Below are positions 1-5,676 of a DNA stretch of 12,356 bases, piece after piece. The position numbers were made by a program, and so were the translations under genes. The notes beneath the pieces were generated by a model. That model did not search any database, was not told the DNA's origin, and was given only the letters and a program-made list of their open reading frames with translations. Position 1 is the first letter of the stretch. Each line of letters starts with the position of its first letter. The stretch comes from Actinomycetota bacterium. Lineage in GTDB: Bacteria; Actinomycetota; Acidimicrobiia; Acidimicrobiales; Iamiaceae. The DNA is taken from NCBI GenBank assembly GCA_018268545.1, contig JAFDWI010000254.1, forward strand, positions 1-12,356, given 5' to 3'.

Positions 1-645
1 GAGGGCGCACCACGCGGCGACCGTCGCGCACAGGATGACCGCGTCGGTCCGGGCGAGGAACGCCAGGGCCAACAGGCCGCCGGTCATCCAACGTTGTCTC
101 GACGTCGCCCGCGACATGAACCGGCCGCCGAACCCCACGCTCGTTGCCAGCAGTACCGCGGCAACCGGCACGACGACACCGGATTCGAGTCCGTTCACGG
201 TCATCTTGAAGATGAACGGATTGACCCACAGCACGACGAACGCGGTGACGACGACCAGATCACAGAATCGTTTCGCTTCGGGATGGTCGCCGAGGCGGGA
301 CCAGTCGTCGACCGCACGCGCGACGGCACCTGCGACCACGGCCATCGCCCCCGCCCACAACACCAGTTGCACCACGAGCAGGAATCGCACGGCCGTGAGC
401 CCGTCGAGGCCGAACACGAACGGGACCGTGGCGATGAGCTGCCAGAGCGGGTGGTAGCCGTTGGTCCGGTCGATCAGGTCGAACGTCGAGGCGTGACCGC
501 CCGCCCAGTTCCGGCCGATCGTGAAGTAGTAGTACGCGTCGTCGAAGCTGAACGCGAACGGTGCCGGACCCCAGGTCACCAGGATCACCGCCCAACAGAT
601 CGTGACGATCCCGAGCGCGAACAGCAGCTTTCGGGCGAGGGTCAC
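1..645 (-). CDS. GT-C-type glycosyltransferase-like polytopic membrane protein, 3' end cut by window edge
   Basis: This reading frame stays open for 215 codons from a GTG at 645 to the left window edge, so the C-terminus is missing. I translated it directly. Residues about 4-24 form a first membrane segment. An extracytoplasmic loop follows with FDDAYYYFTIGRN (34-46, acidic pair D35-D36) and TNGYHPLW (61-68). Further hydrophobic stretches lie near 70-80, 86-110, 128-146, 155-172 and 188-215. NGLESG (151-156) and LARTDA (197-202) fit the later conserved loops of such proteins. The acidic pair just after the first membrane helix is the hallmark of GT-C glycosyltransferases, which move a sugar from a polyprenyl-phosphate donor to an acceptor on the outer face of the membrane. 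Family members are usually 400-650 residues. The donor and acceptor cannot be told from the sequence. GTG 645 is the first in-frame start after a long run of codons with no alternative. It has no Shine-Dalgarno sequence but a possible -10 box six bases upstream. A peptide-lacking membrane protein of unknown function is the alternative. Confidence 0.8.
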   Translation of the reverse strand, partial: MTLARKLLFALGIVTICWAVILVTWGPAPFAFSFDDAYYYFTIGRNWAGGHASTFDLIDRTNGYHPLWQLIATVPFVFGLDGLTAVRFLLVVQLVLWAGAMAVVAGAVARAVDDWSRLGDHPEAKRFCDLVVVTAFVVLWVNPFIFKMTVNGLESGVVVPVAAVLLATSVGFGGRFMSRATSRQRWMTGGLLALAFLARTDAVILCATVAAWCAL

Positions 646-651
646 CGGGCC

Positions 652-657
652 ATTGTG
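652..657 (-). promoter_or_regulatory. possible -10 box for the GT-C-like gene, inside a short inverted repeat
   Basis: Read on the minus strand the hexamer is CACAAT, four of six matches to TATAAT, and it ends six bases before the GTG at 645, as for a leaderless transcript. It sits within the inverted repeat CGGGC-N6-GCCCG at 646-661, so a repressor site over the -10 is conceivable. The rest of the 106-bp gap 646-751 holds only a weak hairpin just after the stop of the upstream gene. No -35 is obvious. Confidence 0.35.
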
Positions 658-751
658 CCCGAAGGTGCGGGTTCGGTCCGGGAGCCCGTGGCCTGCTCGT
701 CCGAGATCGGGCGCGGCGCCAACCGATCCACGGTGGGGGCCACCCCGCGGG

Positions 752-1789
752 TCAACAGCCGGCGAGGGTGCCGACCGGTGTCTCGTCGATGATCTGATCG
801 AGGTATTCCGACATCCCCGAACCCTCGAGGCCCCCACAGCGCCAGCGCGTCGCGCCTTCGGTGATGCGTGTCACGAGGCCGTCGCGACGATTCCGCAAGG
901 GAATGTTCGACCAGACGTCACCGCTGATCTCATACGTGTGGTCGTCGGTGACCACGCGCAGGTGGTTCGCGAGCGGGAACCAGTCGCCGTCGTAATCCGA
1001 GCCGATCGATGCGTCGCGGATCTCGACGAACCGATCGTCGCCGTAACGGGCCCGGTCGTAGACGAACCCTCGGGCGCCGAGGTGACCGGCTTCGTCGCCG
1101 GCGATCGTGCAACCGATGCCGAGGTCCGGTCCGAGGTTCACGGTCAGCCACCGGTAGAAGTGGATGTTCTGCCAGTACCTCGGTCCCCAGGAGTGGTCTC
1201 GCATCCCGAGCGCGTCGGTGACCTCGAAGACCTCCGCGCCGATCCGCACGGTGCCGCGGACGGCCATGTGCTGCTCGGTGTGCCCGCGAGCGAACATCCG
1301 CTCCGGGTCGGTCTCGATCGCCTCTTCACCCGGCTCGGCTTCGGGCTCGCCGCCGGACACCGGGCCGACCGCCCGGAGGTCGAGTGAGATCGAGCAGGCC
1401 ACCATCGGATTGTCGGCGAATGCACGACGAGGATCGGCCATGGCGCGGGGCTCGTCAAGCAGGCACACTCGGCCCTCGAAGGTGATCCGGTGTCGGACGA
1501 ACGCTTCGACCACCTCGAAGGTCAGGCCACCGGCGTCGTGGGCGAAGTTGTCGGCGATCGGCGGTCGGTCGAAGATGAAGCCGACACGACCGTCAGGTGT
1601 GTACAGACACACCGAGAGCTCGGCGTGTCCCTCGTTGACCCGATTGCCCATGCGGACCCAGCCGCCGAAGCCGGGCGCGTCCGGTGCCGCGGCACGTTCG
1701 AAGAAGTTGTAGTAGCGACTTTCGTTGAAGTTGGCGGCGTCTTCGGGTTCGTGCATGACGTCGTCGGTGGGGAGGAGCCGCATGCGCAC
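752..1789 (-). CDS. uncharacterised protein with RDHSWG motif (DUF7064/7065-like)
   Basis: This encodes a soluble protein of 345 residues from GTG 1789, or 343 from ATG 1783. It has no signal peptide or membrane segment. Near the N-terminus is an HEPEDAANFNESRYYNFFE stretch, then a WVRMGNRVNEG strand region, an acidic linker about 147-162, and a conserved MRDHSWGPRYW block with RDHSWG at about 197-202. The pattern of alternating beta strands around a D-H-S-W-G motif recalls proteins annotated DUF7064/DUF7065 and, more distantly, the lipocalin-like AttH and carotenoid hydratase CrtC fold. That assignment is from memory and the function is unknown. In those families the His/Trp block lines a hydrophobic ligand pocket, so a lipid-like or terpenoid substrate is a guess. 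The open frame extends up to 1858, but that start would overlap the divergent gene beginning at 1825. GTG 1789 has a TACGGT box six bases upstream, which favours it. The gene is divergent from the kinase-like gene, and that pairing is its best functional clue. Confidence 0.8.
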   Translation of the reverse strand: MRMRLLPTDDVMHEPEDAANFNESRYYNFFERAAAPDAPGFGGWVRMGNRVNEGHAELSVCLYTPDGRVGFIFDRPPIADNFAHDAGGLTFEVVEAFVRHRITFEGRVCLLDEPRAMADPRRAFADNPMVACSISLDLRAVGPVSGGEPEAEPGEEAIETDPERMFARGHTEQHMAVRGTVRIGAEVFEVTDALGMRDHSWGPRYWQNIHFYRWLTVNLGPDLGIGCTIAGDEAGHLGARGFVYDRARYGDDRFVEIRDASIGSDYDGDWFPLANHLRVVTDDHTYEISGDVWSNIPLRNRRDGLVTRITEGATRWRCGGLEGSGMSEYLDQIIDETPVGTLAGC

Positions 1790-1795
1790 GTCGTC

Positions 1796-1801
1796 ACCGT
1801 A
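1796..1801 (-). promoter_or_regulatory. -10 box of the RDHSWG gene, leaderless arrangement
   Basis: On the minus strand the hexamer is TACGGT, a TANNNT match. It ends six bases before GTG 1789, so the transcript would start at the first base of the start codon. No Shine-Dalgarno sequence is present. It lies 10 bp from the opposing -10 of the divergent gene. Confidence 0.5.
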
Positions 1802-1811
1802 GCCACCGCCG

Positions 1812-1817
1812 TAGGAT
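1812..1817 (+). promoter_or_regulatory. -10 box of the kinase-like gene, leaderless arrangement
   Basis: The hexamer TAGGAT fits the actinobacterial TANNNT consensus and ends seven bases before GTG 1825, which places the transcription start at the start codon. AGGAT within it could instead be read as a weak ribosome binding site, so the two readings compete. Confidence 0.5.
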
Positions 1818-1824
1818 CCCGCTC

Positions 1825-3153
1825 GTGGACGACGCCGGTCTCGAACGTGGCCTGGCACGAGCGCTCGGTGCTCGGATGGGGCCGGTGGTGATCGACGGGT
1901 TGGCTCGTCTCACCGGTGGCGCGTCGCGCGAGACCTGGTCGTTCACCGCACGTGATGCTGCGGGCGAGAAGCACCGGCTGGTTCTTCAGCGGAACCGAGG
2001 TGGCGGCGACCTCGGCCTGCATTTCGATGACGAGGACCGCCTGCTCGCCGCCGCGGCCGCCGCACGGGTGCCGATCCCCGAAGTCGTCGTCGATGCCACA
2101 GGCTGCACCGCGTTGGGTGATGGTCGGATCACCGCGTACATCGACGGGGAGACGCTCGGACCGCGGATCGTGCGTGCGCCACGATTCGAGCAGGTTCGCC
2201 CGGTGTTGGTGCGACAGATGGCGAACGCACTGGCCGCGATCCACACGATTCCGATCGACCGGGTCCCCGGACTCGCCGAGGTCGATCCGGTCTCGATGAT
2301 CCGCGCCGGCCTCGACGGCCTCGGGATCGTGTCGCCGGCGTTCGAACTCGCGCTGGTTCACCTCGATGCGCATCGGCCCGTGAGGCCCCGCCGATGCGTC
2401 CTCCACGGCGATTTCCGTGTCGGCAATCTGATCGTGGACGAGACCGGGTTACGGGCGGTCCTCGATTGGGAACTCGCACACCTCGGTGATCCGGTCGAGG
2501 ATCTCGGTTGGCTGTGTGTGCGCGCCTGGCGCTTCGGCGGCCCCGGAGAGGTGGGCGGCATCGGTGATGTCGCCGACCTGCTCGCCGCGTACGGCGAGGC
2601 ATCGGGGGTCGAGGTCGCCGAAGACGACCTGCGTTGGTGGATGATCGCCGGCACCCTGCGTTGGGGACTGATCTGCGCGGTGCAGGCCGGCCGGCACCTC
2701 GACGGTCGCGTCGCCTCGGTGGAACTCGCCACGATCGGTCGGCGGATCGCCGAGAACGAACACGACGTGCTCGACCTGATGGACATCCCGCCCCATCCGC
2801 CCGGGGTGTCGCTGCCGAAGGTCGACCAGGGCCGCCCGTCGGCAGCCGAGCTCATCGCCGCCGTCCGCAGCCACTTGACCGACAACGTCGTCGACGGGCT
2901 CTCGGGTCGTGTCGCGTTCACGACCCGAGTCGCCGCGCACGCGCTCGGTGTCGTCGAGCGCGAACTGGCGGCGAGCCCTCCGACCACCGTCGACGTCGAC
3001 GAGGCGGAGTTGGCCGGGCGGATCCGGTCCGGGGGTGCGCTGGACCAGGCCGATCTCGCCGCGATCCGCGCTGCCGTGACGGCTCGGATCGCGGTCGCGA
3101 ACCCGCGATGGGCCGATCGCGCCTCGGCGGATGTCGTCGGTGGGCCCCTGTGA
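1825..3153 (+). CDS. phosphotransferase family protein (APH-like kinase fold) with DUF6285-like C-terminal domain
   Basis: This 442-residue protein starts at GTG. Residues 1 to about 320 have the aminoglycoside-phosphotransferase/choline-kinase fold as found in the kinase half of ACAD10/ACAD11 and their bacterial relatives. Landmarks are GGASRETW (31-38, nucleotide loop), VLQRN (53-57), YIDGETLG (105-112), the catalytic loop LHGDFRVGN (193-201, with D196 as probable base and N201) and the metal-binding DWE (214-216). Residues about 336-440, opening RPSAAELIAAVRSHL, resemble DUF6285, a short alpha-helical domain that I recall as often being a separate gene next to such kinases. Here the two are fused. 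ACAD10/11 relatives phosphorylate 4-hydroxyacyl-CoA intermediates, so an acyl-CoA or hydroxylated small-molecule substrate is more likely than an antibiotic; this is inference, and resistance is not implied. The upstream gene is divergent across 35 bp. The end is convergent with serC, 27 bp away. Confidence 0.88.
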   Translation: MDDAGLERGLARALGARMGPVVIDGLARLTGGASRETWSFTARDAAGEKHRLVLQRNRGGGDLGLHFDDEDRLLAAAAAARVPIPEVVVDATGCTALGDGRITAYIDGETLGPRIVRAPRFEQVRPVLVRQMANALAAIHTIPIDRVPGLAEVDPVSMIRAGLDGLGIVSPAFELALVHLDAHRPVRPRRCVLHGDFRVGNLIVDETGLRAVLDWELAHLGDPVEDLGWLCVRAWRFGGPGEVGGIGDVADLLAAYGEASGVEVAEDDLRWWMIAGTLRWGLICAVQAGRHLDGRVASVELATIGRRIAENEHDVLDLMDIPPHPPGVSLPKVDQGRPSAAELIAAVRSHLTDNVVDGLSGRVAFTTRVAAHALGVVERELAASPPTTVDVDEAELAGRIRSGGALDQADLAAIRAAVTARIAVANPRWADRASADVVGGPL

Positions 3154-3180
3154 TCCGCGTCGATGTCCGGCGCGCGGCCG

Positions 3181-4329
3181 TCAGCCCAGCGCCGCGACCA
3201 CGTGATCGATGCAGTGGGTGAGCGCTTCGATGTCGTCGGGGTCGATCGCCGGGAACATCGCGATGCGCAACTGGTTGCGGCCGAGTTTGCGGTACGCCTC
3301 GGTGTCGACGATGCCGTTCGCGCGGAGCACCTTGGAGATCGCCGACGCGTCGATCGTTTCGTCGAAGTCGATCGTGGCGACGACGTGGCTCCGGATCTCG
3401 GGGTCCGCCACGAACGGTGTTGCAACCGGTGATGCCTCGGCCCAACCGTAGAGAACCTCGGCGGAACGATCGCAGCGACCGGACGCGAACTCCAGGCCAC
3501 CGTTGTTGTTGATCCACTCCAGTTGGCTGACCGCCAGATGGATCGTGGTGAGTGCCGGGGTGTTGTAGGTCTGGTCCTTGCGCGAGTTGTCGAGTGCAGT
3601 CGCCAGATCGATCGACGTGGGGATCCAGCGGCCGGATGCCTCGATACGCCCGATCCGTTCGATCGCTGCAGGCGAACACGCGGCGATCCACAGGCCACCG
3701 TCCGATGCGAGACACTTCTGCGGCGCGAAGTAGTACGCGTCGCATTCGTTCAGGTCCACCCGTAGGCCACCCGCGGCCGAGGTCGCGTCGACCGCGACGA
3801 GTGCGCCCGCGTCGATACCGTCGGGTCGGGCGATCATGGTGGCGACGCCCGTGGAGGTTTCGTTGTGGGTGAGCGCGTAGAAGTCGATGCCGTCCTCGGT
3901 GTGAGGTGTCGCCGCCGTTCCCGGATCGGACCTTTGCACCGACGGCTCACCCAGGAACGGTGCCTTGGTGGTGCACTCGGCGAACTTGGACGAAAACTCG
4001 CCGAACACCAGGTGTTGGCTCCGCGACTCGATCATGCCGAAACACAACGCATCCCAGAGCACGGTCGTGCCACCGTTGCCGAGCAGCACCTCGTAGCCGT
4101 CGGGCAGCGAGAAGCACTCGGCGATCGCGTTGCGCAGCCGCGCCACCATGAACTTGACCGTCGACTGGCGGTGCGACGTTCCCAGGTACGTGGGCGCATC
4201 CGCGACCAGCGCGTCGATCGCCTCGGCGCGCACCTTGGACGGCCCGCAGCCGAATCGTCCGTCGCGCGGCTTGAGTGCGTCGGGGATCGTGATGTCGGGC
4301 ACGGGATTCGCTTCTGGCGCAGGAGTCAT
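3181..4329 (-). CDS. serC: phosphoserine aminotransferase, mycobacterial type
   Basis: This 382-residue cytosolic PLP enzyme converts 3-phosphohydroxypyruvate and glutamate to phosphoserine and 2-oxoglutarate, the second step of serine synthesis. It belongs to the class V aminotransferase fold. The N-terminus has FGCGPSKVR (26-34), which binds the substrate phosphate region, and THRQ-like TSHRQS (51-56). Other landmarks are LLGNGGTT (82-89), which holds the cofactor phosphate, VDATSAAGG (180-188, D181 contacting the pyridine nitrogen), FAPQKCLASDGG (201-212, with K205 as Schiff-base lysine), DQTYNTPA and a C-terminal RIAMFPAI block. Length is typical, and the sequence follows the actinobacterial SerC subfamily rather than the E. 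coli type. It starts at ATG 4329 without a Shine-Dalgarno sequence. It is divergent from the aspartate aminotransferase and convergent with the kinase-like gene. serA lies about 5.5 kb away on the other strand, and serB is not in the window. Confidence 0.96.
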   Translation of the reverse strand: MTPAPEANPVPDITIPDALKPRDGRFGCGPSKVRAEAIDALVADAPTYLGTSHRQSTVKFMVARLRNAIAECFSLPDGYEVLLGNGGTTVLWDALCFGMIESRSQHLVFGEFSSKFAECTTKAPFLGEPSVQRSDPGTAATPHTEDGIDFYALTHNETSTGVATMIARPDGIDAGALVAVDATSAAGGLRVDLNECDAYYFAPQKCLASDGGLWIAACSPAAIERIGRIEASGRWIPTSIDLATALDNSRKDQTYNTPALTTIHLAVSQLEWINNNGGLEFASGRCDRSAEVLYGWAEASPVATPFVADPEIRSHVVATIDFDETIDASAISKVLRANGIVDTEAYRKLGRNQLRIAMFPAIDPDDIEALTHCIDHVVAALG

Positions 4330-4337
4330 CGTCTGCC

Positions 4338-4343
4338 ACTATG
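4338..4343 (-). promoter_or_regulatory. possible -10 box of serC
   Basis: On the minus strand the hexamer is CATAGT, four of six matches to TATAAT, ending eight bases before ATG 4329. This suits a leaderless or near-leaderless mRNA, and no Shine-Dalgarno sequence is seen. It occupies the 44-bp divergent gap shared with the aspartate aminotransferase gene. Confidence 0.4.
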
Positions 4344-4356
4344 GCCTGACACCCCC

Positions 4357-4362
4357 GAGGAG
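4357..4362 (+). promoter_or_regulatory. ribosome binding site that decides the aminotransferase start
   Basis: GAGGAG lies 11 bases before ATG 4374. An in-frame GTG at 4362 overlaps this site and so is unlikely to be the start. This is one of only two clear Shine-Dalgarno sequences in the window. Confidence 0.6.
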
Positions 4363-4373
4363 TGAAACCCGAC

Positions 4374-5576
4374 ATGTCCGAGAACCGCATCGCTGTACGT
4401 ACCGCCGCAATTCCGCCGTCCGCGACGCTCGCGATCACGGCGAAGGCGAAGGCGCTGAAGGCGGCCGGTGAACCGGTCATCGTGTTCGGCGCGGGCGAGC
4501 CCGATTTTGCGACCCCGGACCACATTGTGGACGCCGCGGTCGCCGCGTGCCGCGACCCCCGGAACCACCGCTACACACCGGCCGCGGGTATTCCCGAGCT
4601 GCGCGAGGCGATCGCCGCGAAGACCCTTCGGGACTCGGGCTACGCGGTTGGTGCAGAGCAGGTACTGGTCACCAACGGCGGCAAGCACGCGATCTCCAAC
4701 GCATTCGACGCGTTGATCGACCCTGGTGACGAGGTGCTGCTTCCTGCGCCGTACTGGACGACCTACCCCGAGCCGGTCCGCTTCGCGGGTGGTGTCGTCG
4801 TCGAGCTTCCGACGGTGGCCGCAGACGAGTTCAAGGTCACCGTTGCCCAGCTCGAGGCGGCGCGCACCGATCGCACCAAGGTCCTGGTGTTCGTGTCGCC
4901 GTCGAACCCGACCGGGATGGTGTACTCGCCCGACGAGGTGATCGCGATCGGCCGTTGGGCCGCCGAACACGACATCTGGGTGCTCACCGACGAGATCTAC
5001 GAACACCTCACCTACGGCGATCACACGTTCACGTCGATCGCGACTGCGGTACCGGAGTTGGGTGACAAGGTCGTGATCGTCAACGGCGTCGCGAAGACCT
5101 ACGCGATGACGGGCTGGCGTGTCGGTTGGGTCGTCGGGCCCGTCGACGTGATCAAGGCGGCGTCGAACCTGCAGTCGCACCAGACCTCGAACGTCGCGAA
5201 CGTCTCCCAGATGGCGGCGCTCGCCGCCGTGTCGGGGCCGCTCGACGCCGTGGCCGAGATGCGGTCCGCGTTCGAGCGTCGTGGCCGGAAGATGGTCGAG
5301 CTGTTGCGCACGATCGAGGGCGTGACCGTGCTCGACCCACAGGGCGCCTTCTACGCGTTCCCGTCGTTCGAGGCGTTCCTCGGACGCACGATCGCGGGTC
5401 GCAAGGTCGAGTCCACGCTGGATCTCGCAGCGGTGATCCTCGACGAGGTCAAGGTTGCGATCGTGCCCGGCGAAGCCTTCGCGGCGCCCGGGTATGCCCG
5501 GTTGTCCACCGCACTCGGTGACGACGACCTCGTCGAAGGCGTCACCCGCATCGCCGAGTTGTTGAACAACGCCTGA
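4374..5576 (+). CDS. class I aspartate aminotransferase (AspAT 1b type)
   Basis: This 400-residue cytosolic PLP enzyme transfers an amino group between aspartate and 2-oxoglutarate; some relatives also act on prephenate or other keto acids. Landmarks are VFGAGEPDFATP (37-48), YTPAAGIPELREAI (67-80), NGGKHAISN (101-109), PAPYWTTYP (124-132, W128 stacking on the cofactor), SPSNPTG (175-181, N178), LTDEIYEHL (204-212, D206 and Y209), the Schiff-base block NGVAKTYAMTGWRVGW (237-252, K241) and a C-terminal ARLSTA whose arginine binds the substrate carboxylate. Length and motif order match the 1b subgroup common in actinobacteria and thermophiles. ATG 4374 is preferred over GTG 4362 because of the GAGGAG site. 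It may share a bidirectional control region with serC, and a long inverted repeat follows 15 bases after its stop. Exact substrate preference (aspartate versus prephenate) cannot be read with certainty, so I leave the symbol empty. Confidence 0.93.
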   Translation: MSENRIAVRTAAIPPSATLAITAKAKALKAAGEPVIVFGAGEPDFATPDHIVDAAVAACRDPRNHRYTPAAGIPELREAIAAKTLRDSGYAVGAEQVLVTNGGKHAISNAFDALIDPGDEVLLPAPYWTTYPEPVRFAGGVVVELPTVAADEFKVTVAQLEAARTDRTKVLVFVSPSNPTGMVYSPDEVIAIGRWAAEHDIWVLTDEIYEHLTYGDHTFTSIATAVPELGDKVVIVNGVAKTYAMTGWRVGWVVGPVDVIKAASNLQSHQTSNVANVSQMAALAAVSGPLDAVAEMRSAFERRGRKMVELLRTIEGVTVLDPQGAFYAFPSFEAFLGRTIAGRKVESTLDLAAVILDEVKVAIVPGEAFAAPGYARLSTALGDDDLVEGVTRIAELLNNA

Positions 5577-5591
5577 ACTCGTTCTTCAGCG

Positions 5592-5638
5592 AAATTCGGA
5601 CCGTTGACCGGGCCCGGCGGGGGTAGCGGTCCGAATTT
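5592..5638. terminator. 12-bp perfect inverted repeat with A/T-rich outer ends
   Basis: The left arm AAATTCGGACCG (5592-5603) and the right arm CGGTCCGAATTT (5627-5638) are exact reverse complements. The 23-base loop holds the palindrome CCGGGCCCGG (5608-5617). The arm ends in TTT on the plus strand and, by symmetry, on the minus strand too. Its place 15 bases after the aminotransferase stop and 38 bases before the next start suggests a transcription terminator. The long loop and the lack of a longer T-run are atypical, so an operator or a dispersed palindromic element are alternatives. The rest of the 100-bp gap 5577-5676 shows only the weak signals for the next gene. Confidence 0.6.
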
Positions 5639-5676
5639 GGGGCGGGGAGTGACGGCCGACGTGAAAGGCTGGCGCG

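Noticed and set aside
732..744. Hairpin GGTGG-GGG-CCACC just after the stop of the RDHSWG gene
   Set aside because: Only a 5-bp stem with no T-run on the minus strand; such hairpins are common by chance at this GC content.
602..1387. A 261-codon plus-strand open frame over the RDHSWG gene
   Set aside because: Shadow of the minus-strand gene, which has conserved-looking motifs and a better start. The plus frame shows none.
1825..3153. Aminoglycoside resistance enzyme
   Set aside because: The kinase motifs are those of the broad phosphotransferase family, closest by recognition to ACAD10/11-type kinases, and the DUF6285-like tail and metabolic context do not suggest resistance.
2358..3698. 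A 446-codon minus-strand open frame spanning the end of the kinase gene and part of serC
   Set aside because: It crosses two genes in the wrong frame for both, its product is rich in R, S and T, and it has no start signal.
4362..4373. GTG at 4362 as the aspartate aminotransferase start
   Set aside because: It overlaps the GAGGAG ribosome binding site that properly serves ATG 4374 and would leave no site of its own.
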